Of a DNA stretch of 45,451 nucleotides, positions 16,403 through 24,304 are shown in pieces (positions within the stretch are counted from its first letter, which is position 1; every line of letters starts with the position of its first letter). The stretch lies in assembly GCA_964511405.1 (NCBI GenBank), contig CAZEFK010000025.1, positions 1 through 45,451 on the forward strand, read 5' to 3'. The position numbers were made by a program, and so were the translations under genes. The notes beneath the pieces are model-generated. The model was given only the letters and a program-made list of their open reading frames with translations. It searched no databases and was not told the DNA's origin. The stretch is from CAZEFK01 sp964511405 (lineage in GTDB: Bacteria; Pseudomonadota; Alphaproteobacteria; Elsterales; Elsteraceae).

Positions 16403-17610
16403 CACGCCGGGACCGCGGTAAACCCCACCAGGGTCAGGTCGTCGACCCGCGCCTCGGGCCCGCGCCAGGCCTCGAGCCGGGCGCCGATCTCGGCGACCCG
16501 CTCGGCCATGGGGCCGTCGAGGCTGCGCAGGGCGTCCAGCAATCGGCGGGGGCCGAACAGCTGGCGAGGGCTGCCGCCGAACTGGTCGGTGAGGCCGTCG
16601 GTATAAAGATAGAAGGCCGTGCCCGGGACGAGCGGCAGCTCGTGGGTGGTGAACGGGAAATCCGGGCGCGAGCGGCGGTAGCCCAGGCTGTGGCGATCGG
16701 GTCGGATCAGGGTGGCGGCGCTCGGGCCCTGGACCACCAGCGGCACCCGGGCGCCGGCATAGCGCAGCCGCCCCGCCCGCGGCTCGACCACGCAGATGGC
16801 GGCGTCCAGGCCGTCGTCGGAGCCGGGGCCAGGCTGCTCCTGGCGCAGGGTCTGGCGCACCAACCGGTTCATCTCGGCCAGGATCCGCGCCGGGTCGCCA
16901 TAGCCGGACTGGCGCAGCACACTGTCGAGGGTGGCGCGGGCGGCGGCGGCCATGAACGCGCCCGGGACGCCGTGGCCGGTGCAGTCCATGACCGCGACCA
17001 CGCAGCGGTCGCCGTCGCGTCCGATCCAGTAGAGGTCGCCGCCGACCGGCTGCACCGGCTGCCACAGCGCCGCGACCTCGGCCAGCAGGCCGCCATGGGC
17101 GGCGAGGTCGGGCAGCATGGAAGCCTGGATGCGGCTGGCATAGCTCAGGCTCTGGTCGATCAGGCGGTGCGCCGCCTCGGCCGTCTCCTTGGCGACGCGG
17201 TATTCGCGGGTGCGGTTGGCGACCGCCTGCTCCAGGCGATAGACCGCCTGCATGTGCGCCGTGACGTCCGTGAAGGTGAGCACATAGCCGCCGCCGGCCA
17301 GATCGTGGCCGGTGATGAACAGATGGGTGCCGTTGCGGCGCCGGCGGTCCTGCACCCAGTGCTCGCCCGCGCGGATCGGCGCCATGCGCTCCTCGACCTG
17401 GGCCGCGGCGTCGCCGGGCCCGAACTCGCCACGCTCGGCCAGGTGATGGAGCAACGCGTCCAACGGCCGCCCGGGCGCTGCGAACGCCGGGTCGACCTCG
17501 AACATCTCCAGGTACTGACGGTTGGCCAGGACGATGGCGAGCGCCCGGTCGACGATCAGAATGCCTTGCAGGACCGAGTCGAGCGCCTGTCCGATGAGCG
17601 TCGGAACCAT
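16402..17610 (-). CDS. PAS-domain SpoIIE/PP2C phosphatase
   Basis: 402 residues without membrane segments. An N-terminal PAS domain (about 5-120, GILIVDRALAIVLANRQYLEMF through GGGYVLTFTDVT) is joined by a helix to a PP2C domain (about 195-400). The metal-binding residues are present: VGGDLYW, VMDCTGHGVPGAF, YTDGLTDQFGG and VDDLTLVGF. The YTDG.TDQFGG form and the helix ending MLPDL resemble the phosphatase of Pseudomonas SiaA-type switches (family resemblance, not proof). It would be a second, cytosolic input dephosphorylating a STAS-type antagonist. Convergent with the cyclic-nucleotide-binding gene and not in one operon with the CHASE2 phosphatase. Confidence 0.88.
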   Translation of the reverse strand: MVPTLIGQALDSVLQGILIVDRALAIVLANRQYLEMFEVDPAFAAPGRPLDALLHHLAERGEFGPGDAAAQVEERMAPIRAGEHWVQDRRRRNGTHLFITGHDLAGGGYVLTFTDVTAHMQAVYRLEQAVANRTREYRVAKETAEAAHRLIDQSLSYASRIQASMLPDLAAHGGLLAEVAALWQPVQPVGGDLYWIGRDGDRCVVAVMDCTGHGVPGAFMAAAARATLDSVLRQSGYGDPARILAEMNRLVRQTLRQEQPGPGSDDGLDAAICVVEPRAGRLRYAGARVPLVVQGPSAATLIRPDRHSLGYRRSRPDFPFTTHELPLVPGTAFYLYTDGLTDQFGGSPRQLFGPRRLLDALRSLDGPMAERVAEIGARLEAWRGPEARVDDLTLVGFTAVPA

Positions 17611-17719
17611 GAACCGCCATCTGCCGCCGTAGATCGGGCAGTCTGGACGGATCTGCTTAAAAAGTCATGACCAGTGCGCGGGCGCACTCCGCCAATAAGC
17701 CGGCATCAATGGACTGGGA

Positions 17720-18043
17720 TCAATGGACTGGCGCGCCGCCGGTGCGGCCGTGGTCGAGCGCCGGCGGATCGCTGGCCGGGAAGGTATCCTGCAGGGCCCC
17801 ATGCAGCTTGTCGTCGGGGCTGAGGGCGCGATCGCCATAGTTCGACCAATGCTCGGGCCGCTGCCGCAGCCCGTCCGTCCCGCCGGTCATCAGCCGCGCC
17901 GCACCGGCGCCGGCCAGCGCCGCCCCGGTTGCCGCCACCAGATACCGCCAGGGCGGCCGCGTCAGGAGTCCGGCCGCGGCGACGGCCGCGCCCGCGGCGA
18001 GACACAGCGTAGCGGAGAGCCCGCGATCGGAAGCGTTGGCCAT
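17720..18043 (-). CDS. Small membrane protein with DTFPASDPP motif
   Basis: 107 residues. Two hydrophobic segments (about 9-26 and 32-52), then a soluble tail ending in LQDTFPASDPPALDHG. The D-x-FPASDPP motif recurs in many small alphaproteobacterial proteins of unknown function and supports this strand and frame. GAGGG lies directly upstream of the ATG at 18043. Divergent from the TPR-glycosyltransferase gene, 111 bases apart. No function can be given. A 14-bp tandem duplication (17705-17732) covers its stop codon. Confidence 0.7.
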   Translation of the reverse strand: MANASDRGLSATLCLAAGAAVAAAGLLTRPPWRYLVAATGAALAGAGAARLMTGGTDGLRQRPEHWSNYGDRALSPDDKLHGALQDTFPASDPPALDHGRTGGAPVH

Positions 18044-18154
18044 GGCCCTCGATCCTTCTTATCCCGTCCAGCGAACGCACGGCGTCGCACCCACGTTCCC
18101 GCCGCCGCCCGCCGGTTGCGCGGGCGACAGGCGACCGCCATAGTCGCCGGCTCC

Positions 18155-20239
18155 ATGCCCCGGGCTTCCGAGCTGATCGACACCGCCCTCGCCCACCACC
18201 GGGCCGGCCGCCTGGACGAGGCCGCCCGGCTCTACCGGGCCGTGCTGGCCGATGAGGCCGATCACGCCGAAGCGCTGCACCTGCTGGGGCTGGTGGAAAT
18301 CGCGGCGGGACGGCCCGAGGCGGCCGTGCCCCTGCTTCGGCGCGCCGTGGCCCTGGCGCCCGATGCCGCGGTCTATCACAGCAACCTGGCCGAGGCACTG
18401 CGCCAGGCCGGCCGTCCCGCCGAGGTGGTCGAGGCGCTGCACCGGCTGTACCTGATCGAGCCGAATTCGGCCGCGGTGCGCCGGCGCCTGGGGGATGCGC
18501 TGGCGACCCTCGGCCTGGCCGAGGCGGCGCTGGAGTCCTACGCCACCGCCGCCATGCTCGATCATCGGGACCCCGGCTGCCGACTGGCAGCGGGCGCCCT
18601 GCTGCGGTCCCAGGGGCGCTGGGACGAGGCCATCGCGTGGTACCGCCAGGCCGTCGACTGCGCGCCCGACGATATCGCGGCGCGCAACGACCTGGGCGCG
18701 CTGCTGGAGTGGACGGGGCAGCTGGACGCCGCCGCCGAGCAGTTGCAGGCCGCCATCGACCGCGCGCCCGGCCATGCCGCCGCCCAGTTCAATCTGGGCC
18801 ATGTGCTGCTGCGCCTGGGCCGCACCGACGCCGCCATCGTGGCCCTGACCGCGGCGGCGGCGCTGGACCCTGGTCTGGCCGAGGCCCGCCGGCGGCTGGC
18901 CCAGGCCCTGATGGCGGCCGGGCGGCCGGAGGAAGCGGCGGCCGCCTGCCTGGCCGCGATCGAGCTGGAGCCGAGGGTGGCAGCCGGCTACGGCCTGCTG
19001 GGCGAGGTCCGCGTGGCCCAGGACCGGACGGCGGAGGCGGTGGATTGGCTGGCCAGCGCCGTGCGCCTGGCCCCCGCCGATGCCGCGGCCCGCTACAACC
19101 TGGCCAACGCCCTGGTCGACCTGGGCCGGCTGGACGAGGCGGTGGCGGAATACCGGGCGGTCCAGGACCTCAGCCCCGGTCATGCCGCGGCCGCCTGCAA
19201 CCTGGCCGGCGTGCTGCTGCAGCAACGCCGCCCGGCCGAGGCGATCGCCGCCGCCGACGCGGCCATCCGCATCGAGCCCGGCCGCGCCGAGGCCCATTGC
19301 AACCGCGCCTATGCCGCCCTGCTGGCCGGCGACCTGCGCCCGGGCTGGGAGGATTACGAATGGCGCTGGCGGGTGCCGGGCATGCCGTCGAGCGGCTGGC
19401 GCTTCGCCCAACCGCAATGGCGCGCCGGCAGCCTGGCCGGTGCCCGGATCCTGATCCATGCCGAGCAAGGTCTGGGCGACACGCTGCAGTTCGCCCGCTA
19501 TGTGCCGATGGTGGCCGCGCTGGGCGCCGAGGTCGTGTTCGAGGTGCAGGCGCCGCTGAAGCCGCTGTTCGAGGGCCGGCCGGCGTATGGCCATGTGATC
19601 GCCGCCGGCCAGCCGCAGCCGCCGTTCGACTGGCACAGCCCGCTCTTGAGCCTGCCGCGCGCCTTCGGCACCGATCTGGCCTCGGTCCCGGCCGCGGTGC
19701 CCTATGTCGCGCCGCCCGCCGACCGGACCGCGGCCTGGGGCGAGCGACTCGCCCAGGCGCTGGGGCGGCAGCGGCCGCGGGTGGGCATCGTGTGGGCCGG
19801 CAATTCCTGGCGCCATGAGCGCCGGCAGCAGCGGATCGCGGCGCGCCGGGCCATGGACCTCGACCGCTTCGCGCCGCTGCTGGCGGTGCCCGGAGTTCGC
19901 TTCGTGTCGCTGCAGAAGCAGGATCTCGCGGGCCTGGCGGCGTTTCCGCAGGTGCTGAACCTGGGGCCGGCGCTGGCCGATTTCGCGGACACCGCAGCGG
20001 TGATGGCCCATCTGGACCTGGTGGTGAGCGTCGACACGTCGGTGCCGCACTTGGCCGGCGCGCTGGGCCGGCCGGTGTGGCTGCTCGCCTGCCACGACGC
20101 CTGCTGGCGCTGGCTCATGGACCGCGCCGACAGCCCCTGGTATCCGACGATGCGGATCTTCCGCCAGCCCGCGCCGGGCGACTGGGACAGCGTGGTGGCC
20201 GAGGCGACCCACGCGCTGGCGGCGTGGGCCGCGCGGTAG
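18155..20239 (+). CDS. TPR protein with C-terminal glycosyltransferase-like domain
   Basis: 694 residues. About eleven to twelve tetratricopeptide repeats (about 1-405) such as ALAHHRAGRLDEAARLYRAVL and AALALDPGLAEARRRLAQALM, then a region with GWEDYEWRW and a GT-B-like domain (about 430-690): ILIHAEQGLGDTLQFARYVP, GIVWAGNSWRH, and the late motif VVSVDTSVPHLAGALGRPVWLL typical of heptosyltransferase/GT9-like proteins. By family knowledge these TPR-GT proteins act in the cytosol in glycan or protein glycosylation; the acceptor is unknown. The ATG at 18155 is the first start giving a clean TPR N-terminus, though no strong ribosome-binding site precedes it; earlier in-frame sequence is noncoding-like. 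Confidence 0.85.
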   Translation: MPRASELIDTALAHHRAGRLDEAARLYRAVLADEADHAEALHLLGLVEIAAGRPEAAVPLLRRAVALAPDAAVYHSNLAEALRQAGRPAEVVEALHRLYLIEPNSAAVRRRLGDALATLGLAEAALESYATAAMLDHRDPGCRLAAGALLRSQGRWDEAIAWYRQAVDCAPDDIAARNDLGALLEWTGQLDAAAEQLQAAIDRAPGHAAAQFNLGHVLLRLGRTDAAIVALTAAAALDPGLAEARRRLAQALMAAGRPEEAAAACLAAIELEPRVAAGYGLLGEVRVAQDRTAEAVDWLASAVRLAPADAAARYNLANALVDLGRLDEAVAEYRAVQDLSPGHAAAACNLAGVLLQQRRPAEAIAAADAAIRIEPGRAEAHCNRAYAALLAGDLRPGWEDYEWRWRVPGMPSSGWRFAQPQWRAGSLAGARILIHAEQGLGDTLQFARYVPMVAALGAEVVFEVQAPLKPLFEGRPAYGHVIAAGQPQPPFDWHSPLLSLPRAFGTDLASVPAAVPYVAPPADRTAAWGERLAQALGRQRPRVGIVWAGNSWRHERRQQRIAARRAMDLDRFAPLLAVPGVRFVSLQKQDLAGLAAFPQVLNLGPALADFADTAAVMAHLDLVVSVDTSVPHLAGALGRPVWLLACHDACWRWLMDRADSPWYPTMRIFRQPAPGDWDSVVAEATHALAAWAAR

Positions 20240-20339
20240 GACCGGCGCCGGCTCAGGCGATGCGCCGCCCCTCGTGGGATCGAGCCGTTGGTGGCTACCG
20301 CCCGGTTGGAACGCGGAGCATGGCTTCCGCCTTTTGTGC

Positions 20340-20630
20340 TCAGGCGGCGTCGACTTCGGCCGCGACGCGAGAACCGTGCTCTTGCTCGGCCTGGCGCAGG
20401 TCGTAGGCCTGCTGCATGGTCAGCCAAAGCCGGGCACCGGTGCCGAGCGCGCGGCCGATGCGAAGCGCGGTCTCGGGCGTGATCGCGCGGCGACCGCCGA
20501 CAATTTCCTGGATCCGCTGGGGGGGGACCCGGAGCTTGAGCGCGAAGGCGTTCGCGCTCAAGCCGCGCGCCTCCAGCTCCTCCTTGAGGATCGCGCCCGG
20601 ATGGACGCCGTGGAAGGCCATGGTCTCCAT
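20340..20630 (-). CDS. higA: HigA-like antitoxin (XRE family)
   Basis: 96 residues. AGGAG lies seven bases before the ATG at 20630 on the minus strand, which settles the start. The sequence METMAFHGVHPGAILKEELE is the standard opening of HigA/VapI antitoxins, and the helix-turn-helix follows (LSANAFALKLRVPPQRIQEIVGGRRAI, with GRALGTGARLWLTMQ). It should bind and neutralise the toxin encoded just upstream and repress their shared promoter. Toxin-first order, with a 23-base gap, is the HigBA arrangement. Confidence 0.93.
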   Translation of the reverse strand: METMAFHGVHPGAILKEELEARGLSANAFALKLRVPPQRIQEIVGGRRAITPETALRIGRALGTGARLWLTMQQAYDLRQAEQEHGSRVAAEVDAA

Positions 20631-20653
20631 GATCGCGCTCCTGTGCTCCGACC

Positions 20654-20932
20654 CTAGTGGTAGTCGACGATCTCGACGTCGTAGGCGTCGCCGTCGCGAA
20701 AGGCGAAGACCAGACGCCAGGGTCCGTTGATGGTCATCGCCCAATACCCTTCGCGGTCGCCGGCGAGCTTGTGCAGCCCGATCGAGGCGAGCGGCGGGAT
20801 CTCGTCCAGCCCGGCCGCTGCGTCGAGCAGCTGGAGGCGGGCCAGCGCCTTGGCCGTGTCGAGACCGGCGAATTTCGACTTGCCGGTCTCGGCGAACTGG
20901 CGGGTCGCCGTCGTCTTCCAGCTCTTGATCAC
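20654..20932 (-). CDS. higB: HigB-like toxin (RelE superfamily mRNA interferase)
   Basis: 92 residues from the GTG at 20932, preferred because family members begin with (M/V)IKSxx; an upstream in-frame start at 20968 would add 12 residues (MTWHASRGNALW). Family signatures: VIKSWKTTATRQFAETG, LLDAAAGLDEIPP, LHKLAGDREGYWAMTINGPWRLVFAF and the C-terminal DAYDVEIVDYH with the expected terminal Tyr-His. By family knowledge it cleaves ribosome-bound mRNA. First gene of the pair with the HigA-like antitoxin. Confidence 0.92.
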   Translation of the reverse strand: MIKSWKTTATRQFAETGKSKFAGLDTAKALARLQLLDAAAGLDEIPPLASIGLHKLAGDREGYWAMTINGPWRLVFAFRDGDAYDVEIVDYH

Positions 20933-20969
20933 CCATAGAGCGTTGCCACGCGAGGCATGCCATGTCAAT

Positions 20970-21080
20970 CAGGCGACGCCCTCTGCCGTCAGGATGTTGT
21001 GCGGCCCGATGAGCACCCCGGACCCGCGGCCGTTGCTGTCGACGATGTAGGACGGGCGGGCGCTCGGCGCCGGCGCTTAA
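20970..21080 (-). pseudogene. Possible remnant of a trypsin-like serine protease
   Basis: Reading the minus strand from about 21080 to a TGA at 20972-20970 gives a fragment with PSYIVDSNGRGSGVLIGP followed by HNILTAEGVA. That resembles the first strands of trypsin-like proteases (GSGVLIGP...LTAaHvv), but the catalytic His is missing, there is no start codon with a signal peptide, and the frame ends after about 35 codons. It sits between the binding-protein gene and higB. Short, so chance resemblance is possible. Confidence 0.3.
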
Positions 21081-22174
21081 GGTGCCGTCGCCAGCTGGCC
21101 GCCCAGCGACTTCTGCCAGCGATCCAGGAAATTGCGGCGCTTGATCGGGTCGAGATAGACCATCAGGCCGGGGCCGATCGGGATCGGGCGCAGGGCTTCG
21201 CCGGCCTGGGCGGCCAGGCGCTCGGCGGTGGCCTCGCCCGGAACGTCGCGGCGGATCGAGAACAGGCTGGCGGCGCCGACGCTCGCCTGGCCCTCGGGCG
21301 ACAGCAGGAAATCGATGAAGGCGCGGGCGTTGGCCTGGTGGCGGGCGGCGCGGGCGATCAGCGCCACGCGCGACAGCACCAGGGTGTAGTCGGCCGGCAG
21401 CACGATGCCCAGGCGCGGATCGTGGCGGGCGACGGCGTAGGAACCCAGCAGATTGTAGCCCAGCAGCAGCTGGCCGTCGGCGATGCGGTCCAGGATCGCA
21501 TCGGTGTTCGTGAACAGCTTGACCCCGGCCTGCCCGAACGCCTGGGCCAGGTCCCAGATCACCGGCGACTGCTTGGCGTCCTGGGTGGCGAGCAGCAGCC
21601 CGATGCCGCTGCGCTCGGGATCGTAGGTGGCGACCTTGCCGTGCAAGGCCGGGTCCTGCAGCAGCCGCACCAGGTCGGCACGGGTCCTGGGCACCGCCCC
21701 CGGCGGCAGCCGGCCCTTGGCATAGGCGATCACGGCCGGCTCGAAGGTGAAGCCGAAGGCGGCGCTGCGCCACACCGCCCAGGCCGGGACCGCCGACACG
21801 GCCGGGGCCGCATAGTCCTGGGCGTAGCCGTCATTGACCAGCTTGGTCTGCAGGTCGATCGCCGAGCTGATCACCACGTCGGCCGTGGCGACGCCCCGGT
21901 CGCTCTCGTCGACGAAGCGGTCGAACAGGTCGTTGGTGTTGAACTCCCAGAAGGTGACGCCGATCGCCGGTTGGTTGGCCTGGAAGGCGTGAATGACCGT
22001 CTCGATCGGCCCGCGATCGATGCCGCCATAGATCATCAGGGTGTTCTCGGCATCGGCCGGGCCGCCGCCGACCGGCGGATAGGTGATGGGCTCGGCCGCC
22101 GCCAGCGCCGGCCACGCCGCAACCGCCAGCAGCAGGGCTGCGGCGCGCATCACGGCGCGCATCACGGCGCGCAT
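21077..22174 (-). CDS. Lone periplasmic solute-binding protein in a two-component operon
   Basis: 365 residues from the ATG at 22174, whose A lies in the TGA stop of the sensor-kinase gene (TGATG). Two further in-frame ATGs at 22162 and 22150 come from a 12-bp tandem repeat, so the first residues read MRAVMRAVMRAA. A signal peptide ending in ALAAAEP follows. The mature part has the type-2 binding-protein fold of iron(III)/phosphonate/PgtC-like proteins: LMIYGGIDRGPIETVIHAFQ, ADVVISSAIDLQTKLV, GKVATYDPERSGIG, LLLGYNLLGSY, FIDFLLSPEGQ. No permease or ATPase is adjacent; instead it is cotranscribed with a response regulator and kinase. It may be a sensing co-receptor, as PgtC is for PgtBA (inference). 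Ligand unknown. Confidence 0.88.
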   Translation of the reverse strand: MRAVMRAVMRAAALLLAVAAWPALAAAEPITYPPVGGGPADAENTLMIYGGIDRGPIETVIHAFQANQPAIGVTFWEFNTNDLFDRFVDESDRGVATADVVISSAIDLQTKLVNDGYAQDYAAPAVSAVPAWAVWRSAAFGFTFEPAVIAYAKGRLPPGAVPRTRADLVRLLQDPALHGKVATYDPERSGIGLLLATQDAKQSPVIWDLAQAFGQAGVKLFTNTDAILDRIADGQLLLGYNLLGSYAVARHDPRLGIVLPADYTLVLSRVALIARAARHQANARAFIDFLLSPEGQASVGAASLFSIRRDVPGEATAERLAAQAGEALRPIPIGPGLMVYLDPIKRRNFLDRWQKSLGGQLATAP

Positions 22175-22183
22175 CACTGGGCG
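22148..22183. repeat. 12-bp tandem repeat creating three start codons
   Basis: Between about 22141 and 22176 the plus strand repeats CGCGCATCACGG three times, the last copy slightly changed. On the minus strand each copy supplies an in-frame ATG (22174, 22162, 22150) at the head of the binding-protein gene. The first ATG overlaps the kinase stop codon. Confidence 0.8.
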
Positions 22184-23589
22184 GCCTCGGGCGCCATGAT
22201 CGGCAGGTCGATACACGCGACCAAGCCCTTGCCCCCGGCCCCATCGGCCAGCGACACCGCGCCCTGGTGGCGCGCCGCCACGGTCGCCACGATCGCCAGC
22301 CCCAGGCCGGCGCCGCTGCCCTTGGTGCCGGGAATCCGATAGAAGCGGTCGAACACGCGGCGCCGCTCCGGCCCGGGGATCCCGGGACCATCGTCCTCGA
22401 CCTCGATGCGCAGATGCTCGGCGCCCACGCGCTGCACCCGGACCGTCACATGTCCGCCTGTCCCCGCATAGCGGATCGCGTTGTCCACCAGATTTCCGAT
22501 CATTTCCCGCAGCATGATGGGATCGCCCTGCAGTTCACAGGGCTCGTCGGCCCCTTCATAGCCAAGATCGACGCCGCGCAGGAGGGCCGCCGGCACTTGG
22601 TCGCGGCACACCTCCTTGGCCAGTTCGACCAGGTCCAGGCGCACCGGCGGACCGACGCCACCCTGCTCGACCCGCGCCTGGTTCAGCAGCTGTTCGGCCA
22701 GCCGCCCGGTGCGGCGGGTCAGCGCCGCCACCTGCTCCAAGGCCGCGCGCATGGGCGGCCCATCGGGCTGGCGCAGCGCCAGCTCGGCCTGGGCGCGCAG
22801 GCTGGCCAGCGGCGTGCGCAGCTGGTGCGATGCCTCGCCGATGAAGCGGCGCATGGCCGCGTGGGTCTCGCCGACCCGGGCCAGCAGGGTGTTGATGGCA
22901 TGGACCAGCGCCTCGACCTCCGCCGGCACGCGCTCATCGAGCGGCGACAGGTCGTCGGGCGAGCGCCGTCGGATCGCTTGCTGCAGCCGGGCCAGCGGGC
23001 TCAGGGCCTGCCCGATCGCCAGCCACAGCGCCACCGCGCCCACCGCCATCACGATGATCAGCTGCTGGGCCTGGCCGACCACGATCCGGCGCGCCAGCAG
23101 CCGGCGTTCGCCGCGGGTCTCGGCCACCAGCACGCGCAGCCAGCCGGGCCGCGCCATGCCCTCGGTCAGGCGATGCGGCAACATCGCCACGCGCACCGGC
23201 TCACCGCGGTACAGCGCGTCGTAGAACACCGGCCGCCCGTCGGCCGGCGCCGGATCGCCCGGCGGGTCGGGCAGGTCGCGATAGCCGGTGATCATCGCGC
23301 CGTCGGGGCCGATCACCTTGTAGAAGACCCGGTCCTGCGAGGTCGACGCCAGCATCTCGAGCGCGACATAGGGCAGGTCGATCTCGGGCTTGCCGGCGAC
23401 CACGATCGCCCGCTCCGAGATCGCCAGGGCCGAGGCGGTGAGTAGCCGGTCATAGGCGGTGTCGGCGGCGCTGCGGGCGCGCCGCGCCGTGTCCCAGATC
23501 AGGGCGGCGCTGATCACGGCCATCGGCGCGACCAGCAGCACCAGCAACAGTCGCCGCAGCGACCACGGGCGCCGGCCCGATGCGGTCAC
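22174..23589 (-). CDS. Sensor histidine kinase (TctE/QseC type)
   Basis: 471 residues. Transmembrane helices at about 13-32 and 176-196 flank a 2CSK_N-like periplasmic domain (about 40-165) of the TctE kind; a HAMP-like linker follows. The phosphoacceptor is His255 in GEASHQLRTPL. The ATPase domain has the N-box around 366-370 (NLVDNAIRYA), DDGPGIP at 399-405, VFDRFYR and GSGAGLGLAI. It overlaps the response-regulator gene by 4 bp upstream and the solute-binding protein downstream. By family knowledge such kinases sense small organic acids or metals, often with a periplasmic binding protein. Confidence 0.95.
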   Translation of the reverse strand: MTASGRRPWSLRRLLLVLLVAPMAVISAALIWDTARRARSAADTAYDRLLTASALAISERAIVVAGKPEIDLPYVALEMLASTSQDRVFYKVIGPDGAMITGYRDLPDPPGDPAPADGRPVFYDALYRGEPVRVAMLPHRLTEGMARPGWLRVLVAETRGERRLLARRIVVGQAQQLIIVMAVGAVALWLAIGQALSPLARLQQAIRRRSPDDLSPLDERVPAEVEALVHAINTLLARVGETHAAMRRFIGEASHQLRTPLASLRAQAELALRQPDGPPMRAALEQVAALTRRTGRLAEQLLNQARVEQGGVGPPVRLDLVELAKEVCRDQVPAALLRGVDLGYEGADEPCELQGDPIMLREMIGNLVDNAIRYAGTGGHVTVRVQRVGAEHLRIEVEDDGPGIPGPERRRVFDRFYRIPGTKGSGAGLGLAIVATVAARHQGAVSLADGAGGKGLVACIDLPIMAPEAAQ

Positions 23590-24251
23590 GGCGCCTCCAA
23601 CAGGTAGCCCAGGCCGCGGATGGTGCGGATGGTGATGTCGGCGCCCTCCAGCCGCTTGCGCAGCCGGTGCACATAGATCTCGATGGCGTTGGGCCCGGCG
23701 ACGTCGTCGAAGTCGAACAGCTGGGCCGCGATCTGCTCCTTGTTGACGACCCGGCCGGCGCGGGTCAGCAGGATCTCGAGCAGGCCCAGTTCCCGCCGCG
23801 GCATCTCGAGCGGGCGGCCGTCGACCGACACGCGCCGGGCGGTAAGGTCCAGCTCCAGCCGGCCATGGCGCAGGACCGAACTGGCCAGGCCCTGGCTGCG
23901 CCGGAGCACGGCGCGCAGCCGCGCCTCCAGCTCGGTGAGCGCGAACGGCTTGGCCAGATAGTCGTCAGCGCCGTGATCGAGGCCCGACAGCCGGTCCTCC
24001 AGGGCGGCGCGGGCGGTCAGCACCACCACCGGCAGCCGTGAGCCGCGCCGTCTGAGCCGCGCCAGCACCTCCAGCCCGTCCAGGCCGGGCAGCGACAGAT
24101 CGAGGATCAGGGCGTCGAACGGCTCGGTGGCGAGCAGCTCGTCGGCCTCGGCGCCATTGGCCGACCAGTCGACGGAATAGCCGCCCTGCTTCAGCGCCCG
24201 CCGGATGGTCGCCGCCAGGTCGACATCATCCTCGACCAGGAACACCCGCAT
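23586..24251 (-). CDS. OmpR/PhoB-family response regulator
   Basis: 221 residues. The receiver domain has the acidic pair Asp8-Asp9, the phosphorylated Asp51 in LILDLSLPG, and Lys101 in YLAKPFAL. The C-terminal winged helix (about 125-220) shows LELDLTARRVSVDGRPLEMPRRELGLLEIL and GPNAIEIYVHRLRKRLEG followed by IRTIRGLGYLL. First gene of the operon with the kinase and binding protein; the start overlaps nothing, and a 54-base gap separates it from the end of znuB. TctD/QseB type by pattern. Confidence 0.96.
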   Translation of the reverse strand: MRVFLVEDDVDLAATIRRALKQGGYSVDWSANGAEADELLATEPFDALILDLSLPGLDGLEVLARLRRRGSRLPVVVLTARAALEDRLSGLDHGADDYLAKPFALTELEARLRAVLRRSQGLASSVLRHGRLELDLTARRVSVDGRPLEMPRRELGLLEILLTRAGRVVNKEQIAAQLFDFDDVAGPNAIEIYVHRLRKRLEGADITIRTIRGLGYLLEAP

Positions 24252-24304
24252 CGGCCGCGCTTCCTCCCTGTCCCCCGTTTCGACGGGGATCGGGCACGGT
24301 AGCG

